From assembly GCF_030053155.1 (NCBI RefSeq), contig NZ_CP125640.1:1-64000 (forward strand): a DNA stretch of 64,000 nucleotides, in the 5' to 3' direction. The DNA is from Rhizobium sp. BT03 (GTDB lineage Bacteria > Pseudomonadota > Alphaproteobacteria > Rhizobiales > Rhizobiaceae). The notes under the pieces were generated by a model. It worked only from the letters and a program-made list of their open reading frames with translations. It was not told the origin of the DNA and did no database searches. The translations under genes and the position numbers were made by a program. How positions within the stretch are numbered: the stretch's first letter is position 1; each line of letters starts with the position of its first letter. Shown piece by piece: positions 16,812-25,767 of the stretch.

Positions 16812-18257
16812 ATGACAACGGCAGAGACGAGCGAGAATGGGCAAGAGGCGGCAAGCGGCCGCCAGGCGAAAATCGTGGCGCTGGTCGTTGCCGTTTCCTT
16901 CTTCATGCAGATCCTCGACGGCACGATCGTCGCCACCTCGCTGCCGCAGATGGCGGCGAGCTTTAACGTTCAGCCGGTGTCGATGAGCATCGGCATCACT
17001 GTCTACATGCTGACGATGGCTGCTTTCATTCCGTTGTCGGGCTGGCTCGGTGACAGGTTCGGTGCGCGCCGTATCTTCCTGATATCGATCGCCGTCTTTA
17101 CTGCCGCCTCGCTGTTCTGCGGGCTGTCCGGCAGCCTGACGGAATTCGTGCTTTGGCGCGCCGTCCAAGGTGCTGGCAGCGCGCTGATGACGCCGGTCGG
17201 GCGCATCATCGTGCTGAAGAACGCCCGCAAATCCGAGCTCGTCCAGGCGATCGCGCTGATCACCTGGCCGGCGCTGACCGCACCCGTGGTCGGCCCGGTG
17301 CTCGGCGGCTTCATCACCACCTATGCCAGCTGGCACTGGAACTTCCTCATCAACATTCCAATCGGCATTCTCGGCATGGGCCTGGTGCTGCGCTTCGTGC
17401 CGGAGCAGCGGGAAACCGATCCCGGCCGGCTCGATCTCGCCGGCTTCGTTCTGAGTGCTGCAGGCCTGACCTTCCTGCTCGCCGCCCTGGAGCTTTCGGT
17501 CAAATGGGACGGCGGGCTTTTGCCCGTCACGCTGATGCTTGCAGCCGGCATCGTGCTGTCTGTGTTGGCGACCCGGCATTTCCTCGCCGTCGACAATCCA
17601 CTGCTCGACCTGTCGGCCTTCCGCGTCCAGACCTTCTCGATGTCGACGCTGTCGGCGGGCACGGCCTGCCGGGTGGCGATCAATGCGACGCCGTTCCTGT
17701 TGCCGCTGCTGTTCCAGCTCGGCTTCGGGCTGAGCTCGATTGCCGCCGGCACCTATCTGCTCGTCTATTTCCTCGGCAATCTCGGCATGAAGACGGTGAC
17801 GACGCCGCTCCTGCGCTTCTTCGGCTTCCGCACGGTGCTGGTGCTCAATGGGCTGATCGCCGCGCTTTCGATCGCCGCCTGCGGTTTCCTGTCGCCGGAT
17901 ACGCCGCAGCTTGTCATCCATGCGCTGCTTTTCCTTGCCGGCCTGTCGCGATCGATGGAGTTCACCGCGCTGAACACGCTTGCCTTCGCCGATATCGGCC
18001 CGGCGCAGCGAAGCTCGGCCTCGACGCTGTCGAGCATGCTGCAGCAGGTGTCGATGCTGCTCGGCGTCGCGGTGGCCGCGGCCGTGCTCAATATCGCCTC
18101 GGCTCTCAGGGGCGCCGACAATCCCGCGCTTGCCGATTTCCGCTGGGCTTTCGTCGTGGTCGGCGCGATCGGCGTCATCTCGTCGCTGCGCTTCCTGCAA
18201 TTGCCGGCGGAGGCGGGGGCCGAAGTATCCGGCCATCGGAAATTCCAGAAAAATTAA
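16812..18257 (+). CDS. MFS exporter, DHA2 (EmrB/QacA) family
   Basis: The product has 481 residues and about 14 membrane segments, the DHA2 pattern. The motif LDGTIVATSLPQMA in helix 1 is diagnostic for 14-helix proton-drug antiporters, GWLGDRFGARR is the helix 2-3 loop motif A, and APVVGPVLGG is the antiporter motif C in helix 5. It should expel drugs or other amphipathic compounds using the proton gradient. No membrane-fusion partner (EmrA) or regulator gene is next to it. The ATG at 16812 lies 186 bp after the orphan terminator. Confidence 0.9.
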   Translation: MTTAETSENGQEAASGRQAKIVALVVAVSFFMQILDGTIVATSLPQMAASFNVQPVSMSIGITVYMLTMAAFIPLSGWLGDRFGARRIFLISIAVFTAASLFCGLSGSLTEFVLWRAVQGAGSALMTPVGRIIVLKNARKSELVQAIALITWPALTAPVVGPVLGGFITTYASWHWNFLINIPIGILGMGLVLRFVPEQRETDPGRLDLAGFVLSAAGLTFLLAALELSVKWDGGLLPVTLMLAAGIVLSVLATRHFLAVDNPLLDLSAFRVQTFSMSTLSAGTACRVAINATPFLLPLLFQLGFGLSSIAAGTYLLVYFLGNLGMKTVTTPLLRFFGFRTVLVLNGLIAALSIAACGFLSPDTPQLVIHALLFLAGLSRSMEFTALNTLAFADIGPAQRSSASTLSSMLQQVSMLLGVAVAAAVLNIASALRGADNPALADFRWAFVVVGAIGVISSLRFLQLPAEAGAEVSGHRKFQKN

Positions 18258-18536
18258 CCCGCCGACGGAAATGATCGGACCGCTCGGCGTCTCGGCATTT
18301 CATTTCAGCCTTTCCGTTTCCCGATCTCCTTCAACGGCTTCCATGGGATACTCTCCCAGGCCGGGGTCATGTTCTGAAAATGCCGGCTTTGCGACATCCT
18401 TCCTCCGCGCCGCCTGCGGCAAGGGCGAGGGACAACCGCTGTTTACCGCAAGCGGCCAATGCAATACGACATTGCCATGCGGACGACTCGGACGCCTACC
18501 GGCGGTCGTCGCTGCGAGAGAAAGCCGGGAGACGGA

Positions 18537-19601
18537 ATGAGCAATTCTAGTGGCGATGCGGATGCCCTGATCCACATCCTCTATATCGATGACGACGAGG
18601 GGCTCGCCCTCTTGATGCAGAAGAACCTGGCCCGGCGGGGCTTTTCGGTCGAATGGGCCGAGAACGGTGCCGCCGGCCTTGCCAGGCTCGGCGAAGGTGG
18701 CTTTGACGCCGTGGTGCTCGATCATGTCCTGGCTGATGAGACCGGCCTCGACATTCTGCCCTGCATCATGGCGCTGCCGGATCATCCGCCGGTTATCTAT
18801 GCGACGGGCTCTGATGATACGAGCATCGCGGTTGCGGCGCTCAAGGCCGGCGCCGACGACTACATGCTCAAGCGAATCTCGGCCGATTATTTCGACCTGC
18901 TCGCCGCCGCGCTCGAACAGGCGCTGGAGCGGGCGCGTTTTCGCCGCGAGACGGCGCAGGCGCAGGAGGTGATCCGCCAGCAGCGCGACCTTGCCGAAAT
19001 GCTGCTTGCCGAGGTCAATCACCGCATCGCCAACAGCCTCGGCCTCGTCGGCGCGCTGATCCGCATGCAATCCTCGATGACCAAGGACCAGGTGGCGATC
19101 GATGCGCTGCACGAAACGCAGATGCGCATCAACGCCATCGCCAGCGTGCACCGCCGGCTCTATACCAACCGGCGGGTCGGCTCGGTGCAGGTCGACGAAT
19201 ATCTGGACGGCCTGCTCACCGAACTCGAAGCCTCGATGCGCGACGACAAGCGGCCGCACCGCATCGTGCTGACCGCCGAGCCGGTCAATCTGGCGACCGA
19301 CAAGGTGATCACACTCGGGCTGATCGTCAGCGAACTCGTCACCAATGCCTTCAAATATGCCTATCCGGACAGCGTGCCGGGCGAGATCCGCGTCTTTGTC
19401 GATCAGACGGACGAAGCGTTGAGGGTTGTCGTCGAGGATGACGGGGCGGGGTTCGATCCGGAGAGCCCGGCGAGGGGAACCGGGCTCGGCACACGGATAT
19501 TGACCGCCATGGCCGCGAGCTTGAAATCGGATTTCGCTTATGATCCCGGACATGATGGGACGAAGGCGACGCTGGTGTTTTCGTTGAGCGAGGGGAAGTA
19601 G
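18537..19601 (+). CDS. Response regulator fused to HisKA_2-type histidine kinase
   Basis: The 354-residue protein starts with a receiver domain: LYIDDDEGLAL at residue 15, phosphoacceptor Asp in VVLDHVLADETG near residue 62, and Lys in YMLKR. A coiled linker leads to a HisKA_2 segment with LAEVNHRIANSLGLV (phospho-His near 161) and a HATPase_c domain ending in DDGAGFDPESP and GTGLGTRIL. It is a soluble signalling hybrid with an N-terminal receiver, a layout common in alphaproteobacterial general-stress and light signalling. The ATG at 18537 follows GGGAGACGG. The preceding 279 bp show no other gene, and no partner gene is adjacent. Confidence 0.88.
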   Translation: MSNSSGDADALIHILYIDDDEGLALLMQKNLARRGFSVEWAENGAAGLARLGEGGFDAVVLDHVLADETGLDILPCIMALPDHPPVIYATGSDDTSIAVAALKAGADDYMLKRISADYFDLLAAALEQALERARFRRETAQAQEVIRQQRDLAEMLLAEVNHRIANSLGLVGALIRMQSSMTKDQVAIDALHETQMRINAIASVHRRLYTNRRVGSVQVDEYLDGLLTELEASMRDDKRPHRIVLTAEPVNLATDKVITLGLIVSELVTNAFKYAYPDSVPGEIRVFVDQTDEALRVVVEDDGAGFDPESPARGTGLGTRILTAMAASLKSDFAYDPGHDGTKATLVFSLSEGK

Positions 19602-19638
19602 GGTTTTGCGCAATGGCGGCCATATTTCAAGAAGTCTG

Positions 19639-19772
19639 CCCCTCACCCTAACCCTCTCCCCGTTCTGACGGGGAGAGGGGACGTGCCATACGAGACGTGG
19701 GGACGGAGAGCTTGCGGCGATCCCCCTTCTCCCCGCGCGCGGGGAGAAGGTGCCGGCAGGCGGATGAGGGGC
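19639..19772. repeat. Dispersed palindromic repeat, family B
   Basis: The element has outer ends CCCCTCA / TGAGGGG and two internal hairpins, CTCTCCCCG...CGGGGAGAG and CTTCTCCCCGCG...CGGGGAGAAG. The segment GGTGCCGGCAGGCGG next to the right hairpin also occurs, inverted, in the copy at 51007-51170. It occupies the gap between the kinase and DUF924 genes. Confidence 0.75.
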
Positions 19773-19850
19773 TGCTTGGCACATCATTATCCAGCCTTTC
19801 CAACACCTTACTAGAGTGACATAAGAGGTCTAACGTTAGGGAAGTCGAAC

Positions 19851-20402
19851 ATGACGACGATTCGTACGCCGCGGGAAGTTTACGATTTCTGGTTTGTCCG
19901 ATGCGGCCGGGAGCTGTGGTTCCGGCCGCCGGCGGAACTCGACGTCGAGATCCGCGAGGGTTTTCACGAGACGCATCTTGCCCTTGCCGCAGGCATCGGT
20001 GACGAATGGCGGGCGGATGCCGAAAGCCGGCTTGCTGCCATCATCGTGCTCGACCAGTTTTCCCGCAATATTTATCGCGGCACGCCGCTTGCGTTCGCGA
20101 CCGATGGGCTGGCGCTTCGAGAGGCCAAGCTCGCGCTTGCCGCCGGCGCCGACCAGGCGGTCGAGACCGCCTGCCGCACCTTCTTCTATCTGCCGTTCGA
20201 ACATGCCGAAAACCTTGGCGAGCAGGAACGCTCGGTTGCATTGTTCGCCGCCCTCGGCGACGCCGAATATCTGGATTATGCGATCCGCCATCGCGACGTG
20301 ATCGCCGCCTATGGCCGCTTTCCGCACCGCAACGCCATGCTCGGACGGGAGTCGACGGCTGGGGAGCGCGATTATCTCTCCAAGCCCGGCGCCGGCTTCT
20401 GA
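19851..20402 (+). CDS. DUF924 family protein
   Basis: The 183-residue product shows the DUF924 hallmarks: VYDFWFV at the N-terminus, LAAIIVLDQFSRNIYRGTP near residue 63, FFYLPFEHAEN near residue 109, and RFPHRNAMLGRESTAGE close to the end. The family is alpha-helical with a TPR-like arrangement and no agreed biochemical role. It lies 92 bp upstream of the large MscS gene on the same strand. Identification is firm, function is unknown. Confidence 0.88.
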   Translation: MTTIRTPREVYDFWFVRCGRELWFRPPAELDVEIREGFHETHLALAAGIGDEWRADAESRLAAIIVLDQFSRNIYRGTPLAFATDGLALREAKLALAAGADQAVETACRTFFYLPFEHAENLGEQERSVALFAALGDAEYLDYAIRHRDVIAAYGRFPHRNAMLGRESTAGERDYLSKPGAGF

Positions 20403-20493
20403 ACCTTTTCCGGGAGCTTCCGCCATTCTGTCGCCTTTCTTTGCTAGGAAAAGCTGGAATTCCATCCCGACGACAACCTTTCCGGAGGCGCTT

Positions 20494-23022
20494 TTGCGGC
20501 TGAGGTCCATCCTGCTTCGCACCATTCTTCTCGTGACGCTGGCGTTTGCCGGCGCGCATTTCGAGGGTGACGCGGCCTTCGCGCAGGAAGCGCAGACGCA
20601 GGCAGCCGCGGCGGCGCCCGTGGATACGCCATTCGACCAGGCGGCGAAGGAGATCGAGAAGGCGAAGACCCAGTTTGTCGCCCTTCAGGACAGCGTCAAA
20701 GGGAATGCGGACAATGACGATGCCCTGGTCGGGCTTGCGACCAAGGCCGACGAACTCAGCCGCGCCGTCATCACCATATCGGTCAATCTCAGGCCGCGTT
20801 TCGACCAGATCAAGAACCGGCTTGCCGAGATCGGCGATCCGCCGAAGGATGGCCAGCCTCCCGAAGCCGAGATCGTCACCCAGGAGCGCAACGCGCTCGC
20901 CGCCGAGCGGGCGCAGATCAATGCGGTGACGGGCGACGCCGAAAATCTGTCGATCGCGGTGACGAAGCTCGTCAACGAGATCATCGAGATGCGGCGGCGG
21001 CTTTTTGCCGACACGCTTTTCAGACGCACCGAGATCTCCGTCTCGGTGCTTGACGATGCCGCCGGCGCTTTCGTGCACGAGACCGGCGAATTCTCGCAGG
21101 CTTTGTCGAGCTGGACCTCTTTCGTCTGGAAGTTCAAGCGTTTCCCGCTGTTTGCCGCGATCTTCCTGTCGCTCGCTTCGGCGCTCATTCTGCTCTCCGG
21201 CAGCTACCGGCTGTTCGGCGCCTATCTGCGCCGCGACGAGGCGATCGAGAACCCGTCCTATATCGGCCGGCTGTCGATCGCCTTCTGGTCGACGCTGATC
21301 CGCACGCTGGCGCTTGCGGTCCTGCTCGTCACGTCGTTCTTCTTCCTCAACAGTTTCAATGTGCTGCGGCCCGACATCGCGCCCGTCATCGGTGCGTTGT
21401 TCGGGACGATCGGGCTCGTCTATTTCGTCGGCCGCTTCGTCAACGCCATCTTCGCGCCGCACGAACCGCGCTGGCGGCTGGTGCGCCTTTCCAATCTCGG
21501 CGCACGCTCGATCGGCTACTGCCTGCTGGCGATGGCTATCATCAACGGGCTCGATTATTTCTTCGGCTCCATCGGTGAAGCGATGGGCTCGCCGCTGGTG
21601 CTGACGGTTGTGAGAAGCCTGATCGCCGCACTGATCATCGGCATGATCCTGATCGTGGCCTCCTTCGGCAAGCCGATGCTGGCGAAGAACGGCGATCCCG
21701 ATGCTCCGGGCAGGCATTGGCCGCGCGGCATGGCGATCATCCTGCGCGTCGTCGGCGCCGGCCTGATCGTCACGGCGCTTGCGGGTTACGTCGGACTGGC
21801 GCGCTTCGTCGCCACCCAGCTCATCATTACCGGCGCTGTCGTCGCCACCATGTATGTCGGCCTGCTTTCAGGCAAGGCGATATCGCGGCAGGAAAGCTTC
21901 GGCGATACCTTCTTCGCGCGCTTCCTGACCCGCCGCTTCAATCTCGGGCCGGTGGCGATCGACCAGGCCGGCCTGCTCGTCGGCCTTGCCATCTATGCGG
22001 TGGCGCTCGTCGTCGGCGTGCCGCTGATCCTGCTGCTCTGGGGCTTCCATGTGCAGGACCTGCAGCTCATCGCCTACCGGCTGTTCACCGAGGTCAAGCT
22101 CGGCGGCATCAGCATCTCGCTGCTCGGCATCTGCACCGGCATCCTGCTTTTTGCCGGCGTCTATCTCCTGTCGCGCTGGCTGCAGCGCTGGCTCGACAGC
22201 AATGTGATGGCGCGCAGCCATGTCGATCTCGGCGTGCGCAATTCGGTCAAGACGGGCATCGGCTATCTCGGCGTCGGCATGGCGGCGATCATCGGCGTTT
22301 CATCGGCCGGCATCGATCTGTCCAGCCTGGCGCTCGTCGCCTCCGCGCTTTCGGTCGGCATCGGTTTCGGCTTGCAGAACATCGTCTCCAACTTCGTCTC
22401 CGGCCTGATCCTGCTCGTCGAGCGGCCGTTCAAGGTCGGCGACCATGTCGTATCGGGCACGGCCGAAGGCATCGTCAAACGCATCTCGGTGCGCGCCACC
22501 GAGATCGAGACCTTCCGCAAGCAGTCGATCATCGTGCCGAATTCGGAGCTGATCAACGGCCTGGTCGGCAACTGGACGCACCGCAACAAGATCGGCCGCT
22601 CGGAAATCCCGGTTTCGGTCAGCTACGATGCCGATCCGCAGCAGGTGATGGATATTCTGCTCGAGCTGACGGCCAAGATACCGCTCGTCATGCGCAATCC
22701 CGAACCGCATGTGGAGTTCCTGCGCTTCGGCCCCTATTCGCTTGATTTCGAGCTGCGCTTCTTCCTCGCCGACATGGGCGACGGCATGACGGTGCGCAAC
22801 AATCTGAGGATCGAGATCCTCCGGCGCTTCAAGGCCGAGGGCATCGAGATCCCGCTGCCGCAGAGCGACCTCACCATCCATCGCGATGCCCCGCCGGTCC
22901 TTGCCAATGCCGCCAAAGAGCGGACGGACGGTCAGGACGATCCAAAGAACAAGCCCATCGAGGACGAGGAGCGGCCGGTGCGGCAGCTGCGTGGGCGGAC
23001 GGCGGATGGCCTGAAGAGCTGA
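20494..23022 (+). CDS. Large MscS-family mechanosensitive channel with DUF3772 domain
   Basis: The protein has about 842 residues: a signal peptide ending in DAAFAQEA, a periplasmic DUF3772-like helical domain (about residues 40-210), some ten membrane helices and a C-terminal MscS core. The pore helix reads GIGFGLQNIVSNFVSGL, followed by the beta domain (ERPFKVGDHVVSGTAEGIV) and the cytoplasmic vestibule. It should open under membrane tension to release osmolytes. I prefer the TTG at 20494, which has CCGGAGG 5 bp upstream and gives a proper signal peptide; the frame is open further left, but that part overlaps the DUF924 gene. Confidence 0.88.
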   Translation: MRLRSILLRTILLVTLAFAGAHFEGDAAFAQEAQTQAAAAAPVDTPFDQAAKEIEKAKTQFVALQDSVKGNADNDDALVGLATKADELSRAVITISVNLRPRFDQIKNRLAEIGDPPKDGQPPEAEIVTQERNALAAERAQINAVTGDAENLSIAVTKLVNEIIEMRRRLFADTLFRRTEISVSVLDDAAGAFVHETGEFSQALSSWTSFVWKFKRFPLFAAIFLSLASALILLSGSYRLFGAYLRRDEAIENPSYIGRLSIAFWSTLIRTLALAVLLVTSFFFLNSFNVLRPDIAPVIGALFGTIGLVYFVGRFVNAIFAPHEPRWRLVRLSNLGARSIGYCLLAMAIINGLDYFFGSIGEAMGSPLVLTVVRSLIAALIIGMILIVASFGKPMLAKNGDPDAPGRHWPRGMAIILRVVGAGLIVTALAGYVGLARFVATQLIITGAVVATMYVGLLSGKAISRQESFGDTFFARFLTRRFNLGPVAIDQAGLLVGLAIYAVALVVGVPLILLLWGFHVQDLQLIAYRLFTEVKLGGISISLLGICTGILLFAGVYLLSRWLQRWLDSNVMARSHVDLGVRNSVKTGIGYLGVGMAAIIGVSSAGIDLSSLALVASALSVGIGFGLQNIVSNFVSGLILLVERPFKVGDHVVSGTAEGIVKRISVRATEIETFRKQSIIVPNSELINGLVGNWTHRNKIGRSEIPVSVSYDADPQQVMDILLELTAKIPLVMRNPEPHVEFLRFGPYSLDFELRFFLADMGDGMTVRNNLRIEILRRFKAEGIEIPLPQSDLTIHRDAPPVLANAAKERTDGQDDPKNKPIEDEERPVRQLRGRTADGLKS

Positions 23023-23134
23023 ACGGCTCATTCAGCCATCATTCACAGGTCTATGTGCATGATCTCCACCATCGGGATTGCTGCCGAGGGCAGCACCGAT
23101 CGTTCGAGGGGAGGGCGCGCCCGCGCCGCCGCAC

Positions 23135-23401
23135 ATGATGGCAAGGTTTGCCGCCGTTCTGCTTATCCCGCTGCTAGCCGCGCCCGCGGCGGAAGCCGCA
23201 TCCATCACCAACACCGATCCGGCAGCCGTGGTGCTCGTCATCACCGAGAGCGGCCAGCGCGTCGAAGTCGTGGTCGACGCCGGCGCTTCGGAAAACCTCT
23301 GCGCCTCCGGCTGCTTCATGACGACGCCCGACGGCGACCGCATCGGGCTCGACGGCGGCGAGACGATCGAAATCGTCAAGGGCTCGGCCGTCGTCAAGTA
23401 A
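23135..23401 (+). CDS. Small exported protein, unknown function
   Basis: The 88-residue product starts with a signal peptide (MMARFAAVLLIPLLAAPAAE) and continues as a short beta-rich protein with VVLVITESGQRVEVVVDAG and a CASGC pair that could form a disulphide. No family is recognised. Either of two adjacent ATG codons, 23135 or 23138, could start it. It is convergent with arsC, only 6 bp away, and is unlikely to be part of the arsenic locus. Confidence 0.62.
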   Translation: MMARFAAVLLIPLLAAPAAEAASITNTDPAAVVLVITESGQRVEVVVDAGASENLCASGCFMTTPDGDRIGLDGGETIEIVKGSAVVK

Positions 23402-23407
23402 GCGGGA

Positions 23408-23830
23408 TCAGACGATCCGCTTGCCCTCAGCATCGAGCACTTTCTCGCCGTCTTCCTTGGTGAAGGCGCCCTTGTGGGGCTCCGGCAGGATTTCCAGAAC
23501 CAGCTCGGAGGGCCGGGACAGACGGGTGCCGAGCGGTGTGACGACGAAGGGGCGGTTGATCAGGATCGGATGCGTGAGCATAGCGTTGAGAAGCTGGTCG
23601 TCGCTGAGATCGGGATTGTGGAGGCCGAGGTCGGCGTAGGGCGTATCCTTCTCGCGAATGGCCTGGCGTACGGTGAGGCCGGCATCGGCAATCATCCGGG
23701 CCAGTTCCTGACGCGACGGCGGGGTTTCCAGATAATCGACGACGGTGGGTTCGATACCTGCATTGCGGATCATCGCCAGCGTATTGCGGGAGGTGCCGCA
23801 TGCCGGGTTGTGGTAGATGGTGACGTTCAT
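23408..23830 (-). CDS. arsC: Glutaredoxin-type arsenate reductase
   Basis: This 140-residue protein belongs to the E. coli plasmid-type ArsC family. The catalytic cysteine is Cys11 in YHNPACGTSRNTL, and the arginine-containing segment FVVTPLGTRLSRPSELVLEI supplies the oxyanion ligands. It reduces arsenate to arsenite with glutathione and glutaredoxin, after which the neighbouring efflux pump removes arsenite. It is the last gene of an arsR/N-acr3-arsC operon and begins 2 bp after acr3 ends. The start at 23830 is fixed by the conserved N-terminus. Confidence 0.93.
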   Translation of the reverse strand: MNVTIYHNPACGTSRNTLAMIRNAGIEPTVVDYLETPPSRQELARMIADAGLTVRQAIREKDTPYADLGLHNPDLSDDQLLNAMLTHPILINRPFVVTPLGTRLSRPSELVLEILPEPHKGAFTKEDGEKVLDAEGKRIV

Positions 23831-23832
23831 GA

Positions 23833-24906
23833 TCAGGCTTTCGTTGTTGATGTGATTTTCGAAGTGGACACCGAGCGCACGGCTGCGCCGCGCTCGTACC
23901 AACCTTTGCTGCGGTTGACGATCCAGACCACTGACAACATCACGGGCACTTCAATGAGCACACCGACGACGGTGGCCAGGGCTGCACCCGAGTTGAAGCC
24001 GAACAGGCTGATGGCCGCCGCGACGGCGAGTTCGAAGAAATTCGATGCGCCAATCAGCGCTGACGGTCCGGCAACGCTATGTTCCTCGCCGGTCACTCGG
24101 TTCAGCAGATAGGCGAGTCCGGAATTGAAGTAGACTTGGATCAGGATCGGAACGGCCAGCAGCCCGATCACTGCGGGCTGCGCGATGATCTGTTCACCCT
24201 GGAAGCCGAACAGCAGCACCAGAGTTGCCAGCAGCGCCAAAAGCGAAAGCGGCTGGAGAATATTCAGGAGGCGGTGGAGGGCAGCGACCGAGCCACCCGC
24301 GAGGACACTTCGGCGCAGAAGCTGTGCGGCGGCGACCGGTAAAACGATATAGAGCACCACGGAAATCATCAGCGTGTCCCAAGGTACGGCAATCGCCGAA
24401 AGACCGAGCAGCAGTCCGACTATCGGGGCGAAGGCGACGACCATGATGGCGTCGTTGAGCGCCACCTGAGACAGCGTGAAATGCGGCTCGCCCTTGGTAA
24501 GGTTCGACCAGACGAACACCATGGCGGTGCAGGGTGCAGCTGCGAGGATAATCAGGCCTGCGATGTAGCTGTCGATCTGGTCCGCGGGCAGCATCGACCG
24601 GAAAAGGTAACCGATGAACAGCCAACCGAGTAGCGCCATTGAAAAGGGCTTCACAGTCCAGTTGATGATGAGGGTCACGCCAATTCCGCGCCAATGGCGG
24701 CCGACCTGGCCCAGCGCCGCGAAGTCGATCTTGATCAGCATTGGAATGATCATCAGCCAAATCAGTGCCGCCACCGGAATATTGACCTGCGCAATCTCGA
24801 TCGATCCAATGAGATAGAATACGCCGGGCATCAAATGCCCAAGAGTGACGCCGACCGCAATGCAGAGAAACACCCACACGGTGAGATAACGTTCAAAACT
24901 GGACAT
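23833..24906 (-). CDS. acr3: ACR3-type arsenite efflux permease
   Basis: The 357-residue membrane protein has ten predicted helices and the conserved ACR3 cysteine in AAPCTAMVFVWS (Cys126), with NDAIMVVAFAPIVG in the following half-repeat. It exports arsenite through the inner membrane using the proton gradient. It lies 6 bp downstream of the arsR-arsN2 fusion gene and 2 bp upstream of arsC, so the three form a tight operon. Often annotated arsB, but the sequence is of the BASS/ACR3 type, not the 12-helix ArsB. Confidence 0.93.
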   Translation of the reverse strand: MSSFERYLTVWVFLCIAVGVTLGHLMPGVFYLIGSIEIAQVNIPVAALIWLMIIPMLIKIDFAALGQVGRHWRGIGVTLIINWTVKPFSMALLGWLFIGYLFRSMLPADQIDSYIAGLIILAAAPCTAMVFVWSNLTKGEPHFTLSQVALNDAIMVVAFAPIVGLLLGLSAIAVPWDTLMISVVLYIVLPVAAAQLLRRSVLAGGSVAALHRLLNILQPLSLLALLATLVLLFGFQGEQIIAQPAVIGLLAVPILIQVYFNSGLAYLLNRVTGEEHSVAGPSALIGASNFFELAVAAAISLFGFNSGAALATVVGVLIEVPVMLSVVWIVNRSKGWYERGAAVRSVSTSKITSTTKA

Positions 24907-24912
24907 AGTCCG

Positions 24913-25725
24913 TTATCCCTCCAGCGTTTTGGCGAGCAATACTGCTGAGGCAGGGCACAGGCTAATTGCTTGGCGGGTTTGCAGGAACGCGATGGGTGCT
25001 CCCGCGCGGTCGATCGGCGTGAAGCCGAGCGTTTCAAAGAACGGAGCAGCGTTGGTGGTCAGCAGGTAGGCAGTGCGAGCGCCCTCCGCGTGGGCGCGTC
25101 TGAATAGGAGATCGGTAGCGCGGCCGCCCAGGCCTTTGCGACGATTGGCCGGCGTGATGACCACGGATCGCAAAAGCACACTGTCTCCATACAATTCATA
25201 TCCACAATAACCCACGGTATTGTCGCCCTGTGCAATCCGGAAAAAAGTCCGACCCGTTTCGTCGATATCATCAGTCGGGAGGTCGGCGCTTTCGAGTGCG
25301 CTGCGTAGCTCGCCTTCATGTCCCGCAATCGGCAGGAGCGCCAGCAAGGTGTCGATCCGGTTCGCGGTCATTTGGAATTTCCCCTCCATTTCAGGAGAAC
25401 AGCATGCGGCGACGGCCGCCGCCGGCGCGCAGATCTCAGGGTTTCCGCCGCAGCAATCTTCCATCAGAAAGCGGATCAAGCCGCCGAGCCTCTCGTAATT
25501 GGCGGTGTAGATGATCGAGCGGGATTCGCGCTGCTGGGCAATCAGCCCGGCCCGTTCCAGCTCCTTCAGATGGAAGGAGACGTTGGATGGCGAGACCTCC
25601 GCCTTTTCGGCGATGGCGCCCGCCGCCATTCCGTCCGGGCCGGAGACAACCAGCATGCGGATGATGTGCAGGCGCGTTTCCTGCGAAAGCGCGCTGAATG
25701 CGGCGAGGGCTTGACGTTGATCCAT
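24913..25725 (-). CDS. ArsR repressor fused to ArsN2-type acetyltransferase
   Basis: The 270-residue protein combines two functions. Residues 1-90 are an ArsR/SmtB winged helix (ALSQETRLHIIRML, then VSPSNVSFHLKELERAGLI). A cysteine cluster follows, Cys91-Cys92, Cys99 and Cys108-Cys109, resembling the arsenite site placed after the helix-turn-helix in AfArsR-type repressors. Residues 120-270 are a GNAT domain with VVITPANRRKGLGGRATDLL, the acetyl-CoA loop, like the stand-alone ArsN2 proteins. It should repress the ars operon until arsenite binds and may also acetylate an arsenical. Leading gene of the operon; its start codon lies inside a palindrome likely to be its own operator. Confidence 0.88.
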   Translation of the reverse strand: MDQRQALAAFSALSQETRLHIIRMLVVSGPDGMAAGAIAEKAEVSPSNVSFHLKELERAGLIAQQRESRSIIYTANYERLGGLIRFLMEDCCGGNPEICAPAAAVAACCSPEMEGKFQMTANRIDTLLALLPIAGHEGELRSALESADLPTDDIDETGRTFFRIAQGDNTVGYCGYELYGDSVLLRSVVITPANRRKGLGGRATDLLFRRAHAEGARTAYLLTTNAAPFFETLGFTPIDRAGAPIAFLQTRQAISLCPASAVLLAKTLEG

Positions 25726-25759
25726 ATTTCAATAATCCTTGAATAATTGAAATATGGAT
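25720..25759. promoter_or_regulatory. ArsR-type operator between the divergent arsenic genes
   Basis: A 13-bp perfect inverted repeat, ATCCATATTTCAA at 25720-25732 and TTGAAATATGGAT at 25747-25759, frames a smaller TTCAA-6-TTGAA site (25728-25743) typical of ArsR targets. The left arm contains the start codon of the arsR-arsN2 gene (25723-25725), and the right arm ends 8 bp before the DUF6428 start. One bound repressor could control both directions. Confidence 0.8.
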
Positions 25760-25767
25760 TAGCCGAT

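Noticed and set aside
16446..18236. 596-codon minus-strand frame
   Set aside because: Shadow of the DHA2 exporter gene; the product is Arg/Gln/His-rich and shows no family.
18300..19787. 495-codon minus-strand frame
   Set aside because: Shadow of the receiver/kinase gene, running into repeat family B.
20041..21717. 558-codon minus-strand frame
   Set aside because: Shadow of the DUF924 and MscS genes; charged low-complexity translation.
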